Shown here: piece by piece, positions 9,624 through 22,520 of the stretch | How positions within the stretch are numbered: the stretch's first letter is position 1 | Layout: every line of letters begins with the position of its first letter | Source: Nigrospora sphaerica | Taxonomy: Eukaryota > Ascomycota > Sordariomycetes > Amphisphaeriales > Apiosporaceae | Length of the DNA stretch: 64,000 nt | Direction: 5' to 3' | Assembly (NCBI GenBank): GCA_018287875.1 | Contig: JAGVVL010000002.1 | Coordinates: 5,642,001-5,706,000 of the forward strand | Notes under the pieces: generated by a model | The model's input: only the letters and a program-made list of their open reading frames with translations | What the model was told of the DNA's origin: nothing | The model's database searches: none | Translations under genes and position numbers: made by a program

Positions 9624-12600
9624 CTACGCGTCTGCCGCCTTCTCCCCCTTCCCCTGCTGCGGGAGCTCCGGGGTTGGTCCCGGGGCGGGTTCCTCCTCGG
9701 GCTCCTTTTGCGCCTCCTCGAAGGCCAGGTCGTTTCTCAGATCCGGCAGGAAGCGATCGATGCGTTTCCACGTTTCGACCCACAGCGTCTCCTGCGAGGG
9801 GTCCTTGCTGGGGGGCACAAGGTAGCCGCTGCTGTACATGAACAACAAGACATTCTTGAGGTTCTCGGGCACGGCCTCCTCCTGTTGATGGTTAGCAGCT
9901 GGCACCACGACTCACGCGGGACCAAATAGGAAGGAGGGGAAATGGCACATACCAAGCTGTCACCTTGGCCACTATTCATGAGCCTGTCCATGATGTCGAT
10001 AATCTTGACCCAGAGGTCGAGCATTCCATCCCATTTGGACAAGAGGACGAGGTACTGCAGGAAGACCTTGCACAGAAGCGAGGCGGCCTGCACCCTCGTC
10101 TCGCTCATGCCGTCGCGGTCCGACTGGTAGACCTCGGGTTTCAGCAGCTTGAAGATGAGCGGGAACAGAACCTCGCCGAAGATGGCCGTCCATTCCTCAT
10201 GATCGCTGCACGTGAGCTCGGGCGACAGCAGGGACCTCTGCAGGCATGAGAAAGCCAGATGGCGGACTTCGCGACAAGGGTTGGTGCATTGCGTCGTGAG
10301 GGCCTGGAAGATGGGCAGCCAGTATGCTGACCAAGCTGGCGGAGAGATCAGTACCACGGCTCCTCGAGTGTGAGCGGCACGTGACCTACCTTCGCTGCTC
10401 TCCAGGTGCGACTGCTTCATGAGGTGGGGAATGCGCGCGATCATGTTGTATATCATGTTGACGGCCTTGACGCCGCGCGCGACAACGGCATTTTCACTGC
10501 GGAGGCGTGTCAGTAGGGTCGTGGTCCTGTTTGTGGGGATGCGTCGGGACGTACCTCGGTGCCTCCTTCTTAGGGGGGCGCGCGCTTCGAGGCCGCTTGC
10601 CGCCCGCGCTGTTCTTCTGCTCCGCCACGGCGCCCACCTTGGCGGCTGTCGCGAACTCGTTCAGGAGCGCAATGGCCGCTTCGTAGTTGTCGGCTATGAT
10701 GGCTGACGGGCTGCCCGAAACTCCGCCCTCGAGAATCTCGAACACCACAGGCGCGGACGCCGAGTTGGCCGCGAGCGTGCGCAGTAGCACCCAGAAGTCT
10801 GGCGACGTCATAATCTCGCTCCGAAGCGGGCCGGGCTGGTTGATGCAGAGCTTCAGGCCCTCCAGGACCAGTGGCGCAGTCTTGGCCAAGGTGTCCTTCG
10901 TCCAACTGGACACGGTGTGGAGCAGAACCGGCGCGCGTACAAAATCGTGTTGCTGACATGCTCGGTCAGACGGATGGGGCGGCTCCAATGGACGCCGGGT
11001 GACACTCACATAGCTGGCATTCAGGATGTTGAACTGGTAGTAAGCCGCGCGAGAAACCAGGATGGGATGGTGCCGACTCGAGTCGCGGATCACGGCTTGC
11101 AGAGCGTCCGACACCTTTTTGCCAAGAAGCTCGATGGTGCTGTCGTCCCGCAGAGCAAGGGCCGTGCAGAATTCAAGGACATAGACGACGGCAGGGTCAT
11201 ATACCGGCTGGCTGTTGACGGCTTTGGAGGGATGAGCTGGCGAAGAAGGCATACTGTCCTGTTTGACGGTAATGACGGGAACCCCTGCGCTTTCGTCCTC
11301 GGGGATTTGGTTCAAGAGAGCGTCCAGCAGGGGCTGCAGCGCCGACGCTGGTAGCTCGCTACGGAGTGTTAGTGGCACGCTCGATAAACGTATCAGACGT
11401 CCGGAACTTACGAGATGTTGCCGAACACGTTGCTCATGCTGCACGCCTTGACGCAGTCCACGGTAGCCATGGTACTTTCGATTTCCTCGGCCGAAGGCTC
11501 GGGAGGGTCGTCGGCAGCGTAGCTTGAAATATAAGACGACAACGCCGAGAAGAGGCCCGTGTCGACGGTCTTCGCAGCTCTGTCAATGACCTGGGACGGG
11601 TTTTGAAGGGGTATCGTGGGAATGGAGAAACGCCTGGCATCATTAGAAGAGAAGGGGGGGATGAGGGAGTTGACAAAGAGATTCAGCCAAATGCGAACAA
11701 TCTGCACCCTGGTCAGCGTGAACAGGACGGACCGAGTTATGAGTACGACTCACGTGTTCCCAGCCGCTCCGAATGACGGCTTCGCTTCCGGTCACAACGC
11801 GGAAAAGAACAATAATGGCGAGCTGCGCCTTGAAGTCTCGGCCGAGCTTGACGGCCAGCTCGCTGACCATGACGCTGGCCCCGTCATCAGAAACCTTCAT
11901 TTCCGTGTTCAGGGACGTGTTGGAAAGATTCTCGGCGGCTAGCGTGGTCATGCGACTGAGGCAATACACGATGTGGTCCAGTGCCTCGGTCACGCCGTAC
12001 TTGGCTGCGATCTGAGCGCATTGATCAAAGCCCGTGATGATACGAGAAAAGACCGCATCGTCTGTGGCCGACATGAAAACGTAAGCCAGTGTCGACACGA
12101 TGGGTTTCCAGGTTGTGGCAAACATGTCGGCGTCGAAGGCGTTGGTCTCCACGAGAATGAGCGGGCCTGCGGTTCCAGTCTTCAGAAGCATCTCTTTCCA
12201 GGCATAGTCAAACGCGTGCTGGTTGTCGTGCTCGTCGGGGAGAATGATCTCTTGGGTCCTGATGGTGTCAAATATGGCTTGCAGATACTCCATTTCAAAG
12301 TCCTTGCCACCGTTGACGCCGCGCAAGTTGCGAGCGAAGTCATCGATCGTCATGCGCTTCTTCCCCTTTAATACGGGGTTGTGCTGGTCAGTGTTGAGCA
12401 TCAGAATGGCATAGGTCAAGATGAAGACACTGTCGGCATCGGCGCAGTCGGGCTGCACATCGCTTGAGATGAATTTTCGAGAGAAGACGCTGAGGATTCG
12501 CTCGATCAGTGCCGACTCTCCGGGGAGACGGAAACTCTCGAGGAACTGGCGAAGCGCCTCGTCGACACGCTTTCCGGTAAAATCAAACAGTTCCAGGAAC

Positions 12601-14809
12601 TCGTGGAGCAGCTTGTCGTTTCCTTTCTTGGAGAGGAACTCGCCGAGCATCTTCTTGTTGATCCTCGTCGTGCCTTTGAGGAACTTGGCGACGGATTTGG
12701 GGTCCTCCATGTCGCTGATAATGCCCTCGGACTGCAGGAACGCCAGGCCCTTCTGCGGTTTCTCGTTGAACCGGTTAGCGCCTTGAATGATGGACTTCTT
12801 CAGGCGCCTCTGCTCTCTCAACTGGCCCGGCTCGGGATAACCGTCGAGTGCTGGCTCGTCGTTCAGACGATCGGCCATGAACTGAATGTGGCCGAGCAGC
12901 GCGTCCAAGCACAGGGGCGGCACGCTCGTGGTGCTCCAGGTGGCCGAGTCGGGCAACGCGCTCCGCGAGAGCAGGCCGATCATGTCCTCGCACATGTCCA
13001 TGCGGTCCGCGTCGCAGTCGTAGTTGACGAAGAGTTCGGTCAAGTAACCCGGCATGCGTACCAAAGCACCGATGCTTTCCACCATGGCCTGACGAGCGTC
13101 GGGTTTGCGCGCGCCGCCCTCCATTCCCAGCTTTTGCCGGTCCTTGACCTGCACCGGCGTCGCCCGGCCGCTGCCCGGCTGGGAAGGCGGTGGCTTCGCG
13201 AGCTTCGGCGCTTGTGGGATTCCCTCATACAGAGAAGGGTCGATGCCGGGCTCCCGTGGTATCTCGACAGGCGGGTGCAAGCAGGCTACCAGGTACGACA
13301 GGAACAGCTCCTGCTGCAGCTTCAAGACGCCGCGGCACGTCTCCAGGAGGGTTCCAGCCACTATGAGCGACTCCTGCAGAATGGCCATGTTGTCGGACCT
13401 GACAAGCTGGAAGAGGTACCGACACAGTTTGTCCTCGGCCACCACGGCCAAAGCTGGGTGTCGTGCGATGGACGGGCCAGCCACCTCGAGAGCCACATGG
13501 ATGATGCGCAAAGCCATGACCCTCATGGTGTCGCTTTGTTGCCTATCGTGGGGGTCCAACAGGTCCACGAGGACGCGGAACAGCTCCTTCATGCTGGGTA
13601 GCGAGTAGGGCTTAATTTCAGCCTCCTCCGAGTCTGTATCCGAGGCCGCCTCTTCGGGCTCTGCCACGTCGCTGGTTTTCTCGGGGCCCTGGCTGTCGTT
13701 GTCGGTGGCGGCGGGAGCCTCCGACGAAGCAATGACGGCGTCGCCATTGGTAGCGGGCACCATCTTTACGGATGCCATGTCTCCGTTGGTTTGCTTTTCG
13801 AGAGCGTCGAAATCCTCACCCGCCTCGACTTCCAGGTGCTTCAGGTGCTGGAAGATGTGTTGGCACATGCTGACCATGGACGTCTCCGCGGTCCGCCTCA
13901 GAAGCTCCGACAGGCGGGACTGGCAGCACATGGTGAGGCCCGTCTCCATCATCTCGCAGACGCTGTCGTCGCTCAGAAGGCCGGCACCGGGGCCCGAAAT
14001 CATGTCTTCCATGAGGTGCAGAATCATCAACAGGACGACCTCGTCTTGGGCCGAGTCGCTTGCTTCGAAGCGGCAGTGGGTGATGGCCGTCGACAGGTGC
14101 TGCATTGCCAGCGGGAAGCGCGGGGATTCCGGGCCCACGAAGCCATAGGAGAGGAACTTGCGTATGGCTTTCAGGGCCAGCGTCGTGATGGGCGCCGACG
14201 TGGCACTGGCCTGTACGACTTGGAGGAAGGGCGCGAGAAGGGCCACGGCGTCGAACTGGGTGATGTCTGTTGCTCCTGTCAGCCTCCCCGCCTGCTTTGG
14301 CCAGGCCGGCTGTGGGTGTTACCTCTGCAAGAAGCCAGTTCGTGCCGAAGCCGGCCGAAGCCGGCCATCAGCGGGTTGTCCTGCATGCTCTTTCCCTTCT
14401 TTCCGCGCAGACCCCAGCGGTTCGCGGCGCCGATGTCGTCTTGGGCAGCATCGCCGCTTTGCGAGGCCGTGTTGGAACTCCGGCTGCCGGGCCGCAGCAT
14501 GGGGCTGGGAGGGCCGAGCTGCACGGGGTTCGGGTTCCCCCCGAGGATGGAGGACACGGACGAGTGCGCCCAGCGAGCATGTTTGCGCATGACCGAGGTG
14601 ACGGAGATGCACTCGGAGATGACGAGCGAGACGGGGTCGACGGCGACCGACACGGGCCGGCTCCGGTACGTCGCGCCGGGGGCCGGGGCCCTGTTGCTGG
14701 CGGCCATGCTGGCGGCCGCGGTCGTGGTCGCGGGGCCTTTGTGCTGGGTTGCCGGCCCGGGGCCTAGTTGCGGTGGCTGCGCGGCATCGTGCTGTACATC
14801 TCGGTTCAT
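9624..14809 (-). CDS. GEA2: Gea1/Gea2 (GBF1) family ARF guanine-nucleotide exchange factor
   Basis: Eight exons: 14809-14323, 14266-11754, 11701-11412, 11358-11010, 10952-10555, 10496-10390, 10326-9953, 9881-9624. They sum to 4,776 bases and 1,591 residues, in frame. All junctions are GT-AG. The Sec7 domain lies at about 657-841, including the catalytic glutamate in FRLPGE (Glu746) and ILMLNTDQHNP. Upstream are the DCB/HUS-type helical regions (exon junction reading ELASC|RDITQFD), with an acidic linker rich in Glu/Asp/Ser; downstream are long HDS-type helical regions. The family loads GTP onto ARF1 at the early Golgi and recruits COPI coat; it is the classic brefeldin-A target in yeast. Length is a little above yeast Gea1/Gea2 (about 1,400-1,460). 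The start at 14809 is the first ATG in the frame. The C-terminal tail is Pro/Glu-rich. Confidence 0.93.
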
Positions 14810-16131
14810 CCTCGCGTTCGCGCTGGGTCGCGGGTGGTCGGGTGGCGCCGTAGCGGTGGTGTATCGATGGGCGGGGGAAGCGACGGGGGCGAGAGGCGAG
14901 AACACTACGGGGTTCTCTCCTCAGGACGTGCTTCTGAGGGTGAGGTTAAGTCGGTACAAAGGAGGCTTGCGCCTGCCAGGATCGAGGCGGCTGTAACGGG
15001 ATGCGCAGACGGCGGTCTGTATGTACTCGAGATGTACGCCACCTAAGCAGGTGCAGTAGGGACAGAGTAGCCGCACCGGGAGCTTGGGGAGCACGGTGGG
15101 TGCCACTGCGCTTGGGCGGTATCGATTGACCTTTCAATCAGCTCGGGTCGACGTCAATGCTCTTGACAAGCTGTTCAGAGCACAATTGCCAGATCGTCAT
15201 GGGGACCGACCGAACTGGAGCTGCTGCTTTCTCGCGTTCCAGCCTGCAACTGGAAATCCAAAGCGGCTCCCGGGCCCCCCCAAAGCCCAAGCCCAAGCCC
15301 AAGCCTGAGCACCCCCCAGCGTGGAACTCGCATCCAGTCAAAAGACCCGGCGGAGCCAACCCTTGTTTTTCCGAAGATGCCACATTACATTGGCTTAGAG
15401 GGACGGCCGCTAAGCAACCCCCCGGCCCCCCATGTGCTTCCTCTCAAATTGACCCCTGATCCAGCACGCCAAACGGGGGGGACTTGCCTGCGCCTACGTG
15501 GGTCGGTGTCCGTAGACTTCAGATGCGACGACAACAGTGTGTCGAAGCTTTTGTCATTATCAGATACCGCAAATTATATACCCTTAGCACGTGCAACTGA
15601 GTCACTTTGATTGGCACGCATGCTGCTGCTTGGAAAAAGGGCCACGAATGGTCGTCGTCTCTCGCGCGCGGCCTTGGACTTGACCCTTGCTTGGCCACGA
15701 GTGTAAAGGGTCCCACGGCCTTTGCGCCTCGGCGTACGGGCCGACACTGCTGCAGTTACGGACCCAGGGCTCGGTACCAGGTGTGAATCTCAAACCAGCG
15801 GCGTCCAATACCTATAAAAGTACTGTCGCTCTCCTCAACCGGGGTCTTCCATGCTCCATGATGTCCTGCGACGATGCCGAAAACGCCGTTCTGTGTGGCC
15901 ATCCTCTGGGCTCCCTCATGTACACGAGACCGCGGTTTTCGATGCTCTCCTTCTCTTGCGCCTGAAGCCTTGCACAACCAAGACACCGTCGTAACCGGGC
16001 ATCGCCCCCAGATCCGTGTCGGGCACCTAACCCAGTCGTACCCGGCGTCCTGGGCGCCCAAAAAGCCGGGCCGAGATGCTTGCCAGTTGGTTCGCGAAAT
16101 GATGCTGCAATATATGTAGGTCGAAAAATCA
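14810..16131. other. Spacer: GEA2 upstream region and ANP1 3' flank
   Basis: Both neighbours read on the minus strand, so the left part should carry the GEA2 promoter and the right part the ANP1 3' end. A short AAGCCC tandem repeat lies at 15283-15306. No gene is seen. Confidence 0.5.
15283..15306. repeat. AAGCCC hexamer repeat, 4 units
   Basis: Three perfect copies plus one with a final T, in the spacer upstream of GEA2. Confidence 0.85.
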
Positions 16132-17836
16132 TCAGGACTCGGCTTTTTTGGCCTTGCCGGCCGCTTTGTCGTCGTCGGTCTTCTTTTCGGTCGCCTCCCT
16201 CTTCAGTTCTTCCGATGCGCCTTTCTGGCTCTCCGCCTTGGCGAGGTTCTGGATTTCCGACTTGTCCTTTTCCCACTCGGCGCTCGAGTCGCCGAATTCC
16301 TCCTTGATCTTCTTCTCCTTTTCGGCCTTGGCCTTCTCCTCGGCCTCCTTGGCCAGGCGTTCTTGCTCCATTTCCTGTAACAGCAGCGCGTCGGCGGACG
16401 GCACGATACCCTGCGTTTGGCGGCGTGAGACTTACCTCCATGTGCTTGATGTCGTCCACACTGGGCTCGTACAGATGCCAGATGGTGTAGTGCGGGAGAC
16501 CGACGACCGAGAATTGCATGCGTTTCGCCATCTAAACCACCGCGTTAGCAAGATGCGAGCCCTGCTTGGACCAAAATAGAGCGCCCCTACCTTTCCGAAC
16601 CCCTCGGTTTCGGCGTGCTTCTCGAAACTAAAGGCCGGGAAATGGCAACCCGATCGGAAGACTTTGGCCTTGGCCAGAATACTGACACCGCCCACTCCGT
16701 CAATCTCCATTTCCATGTCGGGGTCGCCGTAGGGATCGCGCAGGTAGGCGAGGTGAGGTCGCCACGTGGCGTACTCGGCATAACCCTCGACGATGACGGC
16801 GTCCTCGTCGAGCGTGTCTGCCAAGGCCAGGGCCGTCTCCGACTCCTGCCAAGAGTTGAGATCGTACGGCTGCTCGCCACCCAGCCAGTCGGGGAGGGGG
16901 CGCCAAACATCTGAAAACACGTCAGTCGTCCGCCGCGAACCCCCAGCGGGGGTCGTCGTTGCACTTACTGGGCACAATGATGTCCTTGTTATGGCGCATC
17001 AGGTCCTCCAGAATGGTAAAGGGCGCGGTCTCGACATCCACGTCGCGCCAGTAGACCCAAGAATGATACGGGCGAAGGGCGGCACTGAGCAGCCAATTGC
17101 GTGCCTGCGCCATGAGCTTCCGCCTGCTCGCCTGTGCCGCGAAGCCGTGACGACTCTCGACGTCCTGGTTCACCTTCTGGCCGAAGTCCTTCTCGATGAT
17201 CTGGATCTCGCCGTACGGCTGCCTGGGGTCCTCGTGCGCCTGGAGGGCCTCGAGCTTCTCCACCAGGACCTCCATGGTGCGGTCCTTGGAGTCGGAGACG
17301 AGGAAGGCGAGGTCGATGAGGTGGTGCGGGTAGGTGAGGTTGTACAGGTGGGAGAACATCATGTTCAGATGCGCCTGGGCGTCTCTCAGGGGCACGCAGA
17401 CCAGAATGCGTTCCTCCCTCTCCCAGCCCCGGGCAGTCCCTTGCACATTCGACAGGTCATAGTACCGCACCGTGTCTAGGAGGGGGTCGCTGCTGGCGCT
17501 CAGCAGCCCGAGGGAGAATATGGAAACGAAGCTGCCGGCGCCGGGCCAGACGAAGACGCCGAATAGGGCAGCCACAACGGCGATTATCGCAAGTCGTACC
17601 AGGAGCTTCCTCCGGCGGCGGGTAGCGGGGGTCGCGGCGCGCGGCTGAAACCTGGCGGCAGGCGCAAGGCCGGGTCAGCCGGGCGGGTCATTGGGGGGAA
17701 AGGGGGAGCGGACAAGCCGACGAGGGTCAACGGGAGAGAGCAGGAGAGAGGGGACGAACCTGTGGGGTGAAATATCAAAGGTGTTGGGGCGGGGGTAGCC
17801 ATTGGCGTAGGCCCCCGAGTGATGCCGGGACATCAT
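16132..17836 (-). CDS. ANP1: ANP1/MNN9/VAN1 family Golgi mannosyltransferase subunit, ANP1-like
   Basis: Five exons: 17836-17760, 17651-16969, 16910-16591, 16531-16436, 16374-16132; 1,419 bases, 472 residues, in frame, GT-AG junctions. Order: a short cytoplasmic tail; an Arg-rich stop-transfer (RRRRK at 37-41); a single membrane anchor at about 42-62; then a luminal Anp1-family glycosyltransferase domain with ERILVCVPLR, NLTYPHHLIDLAFLVSD and the metal-binding DVD at about 229-231 (WVYWRDVDVE). The last 80 residues are Lys/Glu-rich coiled coil, which I associate with ANP1 rather than MNN9 or VAN1. In yeast these proteins form the M-Pol complexes that extend the alpha-1,6-mannan backbone of N-glycans in the cis-Golgi. 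The start was chosen at 17836 for its A at -3; another in-frame ATG at 17872 would add 12 residues. Intron 1 uses the less usual donor GTTCGT. Confidence 0.9.
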
Positions 17837-20142
17837 CTTGGAGGCTTTGGGCGATGCATGTGAGGGCAACATCCAAGGGTCGTCGACGGCCGCCGGGGCG
17901 CAGCCAGCTCGGGGCGTGCTGGGCGTCGGCTTGGCCTCGGGCAGTTGCGCGCGGCGGGTGCAATCGTCGGCTGGCGAGAGGCCGAGGGCTCTACAGCCGA
18001 GGGCGCGGGTGGTCGGAGGGCGAGGGAAGACGCGATGCGGTCGCGGCCGCCACGGGGTGGAAAGGGGGATCCGGTTCGGGAAGGGGGAGGGGCGCGGGGC
18101 GCAACGGCAGCGCCTACAGGATCGTGCGAAGACAAAAAGGCGGCGGCTCCAAATCACAGGCCCATGGAAGCGAAACGACCGGGCGAGGTCGAGGTGTAGA
18201 TGGCGGGAATAGGGTACAGAAAGGAGCGGGACGGGGAGCGAAGGTCGGAGATGGGCCGGATCAGACACGACGTATCAACAGGTCGGCACGGTAGGTACAG
18301 ATAGGACACAGTTCGTCAAAAAAAATCCAGAGGGTGTCCAGCTCAGTGGTAATTTTGGGGATGGTTCTGGGCGCGGGATAGCGCTAACGGCCCAATCAGA
18401 AAGGGTCCAGCTGGCCATCGCCAGTACGTGCATCGGGCGTCCCGTTGACCATCCCGTCCCGTCGCCCATGCCCAAGCTCCAGCTGTCCCTGTCGAGAGGG
18501 GGGGAGCCTGCAAGTCTTGGGCCCAAGGAAGCCGTCCACAGATCCCGGCACGGGCTTGCATACATCATTGCATGCGGTATAGACTCTCCGTGGGAAGTAC
18601 ATGATCCGCTGCTGCTGCTGATGCTACCGGTTACCTGGGTAATCGGTGGTCAACACGGCCTACATGCTTCTTGCTTCTCTGCCTTGCATTGCATGCCTCT
18701 ACTTGGGTGTGTACTTATGTACCTTACCTAGCGGGTTTTGCCATGTTTTCGCTGTAGGATGAGAGCTAAGGCTAATAGGAAAGGTAGACGGGAAACTCAT
18801 ACACGCACGCTTATCCCTCCACATTGGTGTGCTAGCATCCATCCCGTGTACCTGCCCCTCTGTCTCCTGCGCCCCCGGTCGCGTCTCCTTTTTTGACGAT
18901 CGCCCTCACCACGACCACCACCACTACGAGGAGTCAGACGCCGGCGACGAACCAAGACAAGTGGACAACAGCGGCGGCAATACGCTGGCCAGCGACTGGA
19001 GCGGTTATGTATAATCGTAGAAGGATGCATACATGCCTACCTCTCTAAAGCCTAGACGTACGGTTAGGCCTGCGACTCGTTTTTTCTTCCAGTTTGTGAA
19101 TGTAAACGAACTTATGGGATCCCGGGGATGGGTGGATAGATGTTATTAGGGGCCCCCCTGCTCTACTCGGCTCTACATATGTACGTACATGTAGGTACCA
19201 ACTAAAGGGGGCCCGTCGTTCAGGACCAAGTACCGCACTGGAACCTGTCCACCTCCGCATCGCATCTCCCCGTCGTGGCCCCCCCTTGAACCGCACATTG
19301 GACTAAGATGGATTCATTTTAAAAGCACATGTAGAGTAGTTAGATGCTTCTTCATTGCTAATTCCCGCCAGTATAAACCGCCTGGCGTCCAGCTCTAGCG
19401 TCCAGCTCTGGCGAAGCCTGCTGTGACCCAAATTTTCTAGAAGGGAAGGGAAAAAGGGGGGAAGGGAAGCACAGGCCAGCCAAAGAACGTTTCATCATTC
19501 CCGTTGGCAACCTCCATCGTCTGCGACACGCGTGGTCCTACATAACGACATGGTACACAGGTGGTGTGTGTTTGTGTGTGTGTGGATGTGTGCAAGGGGC
19601 GGGACTTGGCTTGCTGGCAATCGCATGCATCACTTGGCTTCCCACCATGTGCGCATTGGCGCACGCCACCATCTCGCTCTCTGCTTTACACAAGGGCCAG
19701 CACAAACTAGCTGATTACTCATTCGATAATGACGGGGGAGACGGAACGGGCAGATAAAAGCGTGCCCGTTATATGGTGCCAGCGATGGTCGCGACGCAAA
19801 AAGGCACCCGCAGGGCCAAAGACATGAGACCCACGTTCTGAGACCGCTGTGGTGGCTCGCTTGAGCAATAGGAAACGGCGTCTATTCCCGGAGTTTCTTC
19901 CGTCCAACCCGCCCTGCTGGCCCGTCCTACCGTAATCCGAATGCCCATGTTACATGTTACCTCAGCATCGAGGGATGACGCGCACGGCATATTCCCCAGC
20001 CAGCAGTCGGGGGGGGCCTCAACCGAGACGCGGTACCATGCCTGTAGGTGCCGGGCATGGATGATGCGCGAGTGAATCGCGTCGATGGGAGGTACGGACG
20101 TACGACTACATACTCGCATGCATGTGGATGAATACTGCTGAG
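17837..20142. other. Non-coding; ANP1 upstream region and MFS 3' flank
   Basis: About 2.3 kb. Overlapping spurious frames occupy the ANP1 leader side (17.9-18.3 kb). The rest has short GTACCTA/TAGGTAC-type motifs (for example 18713-18731 and 19175-19200) and a small tandem duplication at 19385-19411. Nothing resembles a gene. Confidence 0.45.
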
Positions 20143-22520
20143 TCACTCGGCGCCGCTGGCTCTTTTTCTCTTTTCCGCCTCCTCCCGGACGCTCTGGTCC
20201 CGCCGATCCGACAGCGACGTCCTGTCGCGGCTCCAGGCCGCCAAGGCGGCGACGATTCCCACTCCGGCCACGGCGGCGCAGACGCGCATCTCCTCCTGGA
20301 ACGCACCGGCGTACGCCTCTCTGACGGCCGTCATCTGGCTCTCCGTGAAGCCGTGGGCGTGGTGCTCGAGCGAGGCCAGTTGCCTCGGGTCTGCCACGCC
20401 GGCGAGCTGGCTTCGCAGCGTCTGGGCGAGCACCGCCGACGACGCCGCGATGCCGATGCTGCCGCCCAGAATCCTCATCTGGGCGAGTACCCCCTGCGCC
20501 GGTGCTGTCGGTACGTTAGTGCGTAGATCTTTTCGGCGACAAAAGAAATCAGCATTCGTGTCACATGCCTTGGTCCGGAATACTGGCTTGCGTCGTCGCG
20601 AGCATCGTGGAAGCGGCCGCCGACAACCCAAATCCGAAGCCCACAAATACAAGAAACCCGAGCGCTTTGGCTTCGATTTCGAGCGCGCCGGAGAGTGTGG
20701 ACAGCAGTCCACAGCCGAGCGTCATTAGCTATGGCCTTTGGGGTCAGCAAGTGTTCGTGAATGGCTGTTCGTGGAGCATATCGCGGATGGTTGGAAACCA
20801 GGGATCCCAGAATGTCCGGAGGATGAGGTGGAGCATATCTGCCAAAAGGGGTGGCAGAGAGAGCATCGAAAGTTGCTTACGCTGCTGGCAACGACAAGTG
20901 TCTCGCACATCCAATTTGCCTTGCTGTTCACCGCGCCGGCGGTGGTAGACCCCGCAGCACTACCTCCTAGCAACGGCAGGAGCATGACGCCGGCTACCAA
21001 CGAGCTCTTCGCGTTCACCACTTGCAGTCTGAGCGGGAAAGCGTAGATGAGCATGATGAACACGAAGCCGAGCAAGGTCGTGCTGAGAATGGCGGCGACG
21101 TAAATACGATCTCGCATCAGCCGCATGGGAAACGCGGCGGCGAGCTTGTCGCCCCAGCGACGGTCCACAAACATGGACCACAGAACCAGCGCCGCCCAGG
21201 AGGCGAGGCCGACAAGCAACGGGGCGATGAAAACGGCCTGAGACCAGCCGTCTTCCGCTCGGGCCGCGTTCTGAAAGGAGAAGACGACGAGCACCGCGGC
21301 CGCCACCAGCAAAACCGAGCCGAAGTAATCGAGCTCCGTCCATTTTCTCCGCTGCAGATCCGGCAGGTACTCGGCTCTGGGCCAGGTAAAATAGAATAAA
21401 ACCAAAGATACGGCGCCAATCGGGCCACTGTCTACATATCAGCGATTCTGTGCAGTGTAGCCGCGACGTGTAACACCTTACTTGATCCAGAAAACCCAGC
21501 GCCAGGTGGCGTAGTGCGTTAAAACCCCTAAGACAGTTTACCTCTTTAGTTACCTAGGTTTCCATCAACGAAAGGGACTTTCGGCGCGGGGAGGCATACC
21601 GCCCAATACAGGGCCCAAAACTCCACCCACCGCAACCACAATACCAATAACGCCGCCCAGTGCTTGTCGAAACTTTGCCGGGCTGACTTCAGGGAGGATG
21701 ACCATGGTTAGAGAATACAGCCCTGTACGAGTGACGTCAGCGAGGAATGAAAAGGAGTCGAGATTCGGCGTCGGAAATAGCTGCATACCACTGCCACCGA
21801 TTCCTTGCAGAGCTCGGCAAGCAATCAATTGGTTCACTACGCGGCCCGGGGTTAGCCATTTGGAGGTGGTCCCTGTCGCAATGGTGGGATTATGGTTGTT
21901 ATGCAGGGCGACATGTGGACGAGGACACCAGCAGAATGCCACGGCTCCGCCCCTGAGAAGCAATCAAGGGAGGGGCGCGGGTCGGATGGAAAGACCGCGA
22001 GTCGGATGAAAAGACAGCGGGAAAGGCTCGACACGTCCACGTACTGTTTTGGGCGAAGCCGCAACCGATGGAGAAGGCAAAGAAACCGATGTAGGCGGCA
22101 ATGAAGGCGTTGCGGCGGCCCAGGACATCTGAAACCCGGGCGAAGAACACGGCGCAGCCGAGGTAGGACAAGGTGTACGCCAAGGCGACCCAATTTACCG
22201 ACTCGAGGTCGTCGAAGTCGGAGCCAATGGAGAAGAGACTGGTGGCGACGATGGAAGTATCGATGAAGGATAGGAAGAGCCCAAGACAGAGGCTGCTTTG
22301 GCTTTCAGACCGGCGGGAAGGACGCGGGAGGCGTGGATAGGAGGGCGAGGTTTATTACTTACCCCAGAGTTAAGAGGCAGAACCTCAGGGCGGGAAGCTC
22401 GAGCTGCCGGTCCCCGTCGCCATCGCTCGATACCTTAGACGGGTTCAGAGTTTCGGCAGCATCCTCAGGCTTGCCGTGCGGGTTGAGCTGGGTGGCCGGC
22501 TTTGAGGCTGGTGCCGCCAT
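20143..22520 (-). CDS. Major facilitator superfamily transporter, DHA2-type drug:H+ antiporter
   Basis: Eight exons: 22520-22363, 22292-22045, 21836-21789, 21722-21600, 21527-21482, 21427-20881, 20728-20569, 20504-20143; 1,692 bases, 563 residues, in frame. After a hydrophilic N-terminus of about 50 residues comes a polytopic membrane protein. Motif A reads ARVSDVLGRRNAF after the second helix, a conserved block reads LIACRALQGIGGSGLYSL, and motif C reads GGVIGIVVAVGGVLGPVLGG. These mark the DHA2 (14-helix) multidrug/toxin exporter family at the plasma membrane or vacuole; the cargo is unknown. Exons 3 and 5 are only 48 and 46 bases. Intron 7 appears to be GC-AG (donor CAAG|GCATGT with branch site CTAAC). 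Intron 2 is long (208 bases) and contains a 20-base tandem duplication. It is divergent from the FAH-family gene, 2.3 kb away; a joint role is possible but unproven. Confidence 0.87.
21981..22020. repeat. 20-base tandem duplication inside MFS intron 2
   Basis: Two adjacent copies, 21981-22000 and 22001-22020, both beginning GTCGGATG and differing at a few positions. The duplication lies within the 208-base intron, the longest in this gene. Confidence 0.8.

Noticed and set aside
12603..13601. 332-codon plus-strand frame inside the ARF-GEF
   Set aside because: Shadow of the GEA2 exon on the opposite strand.
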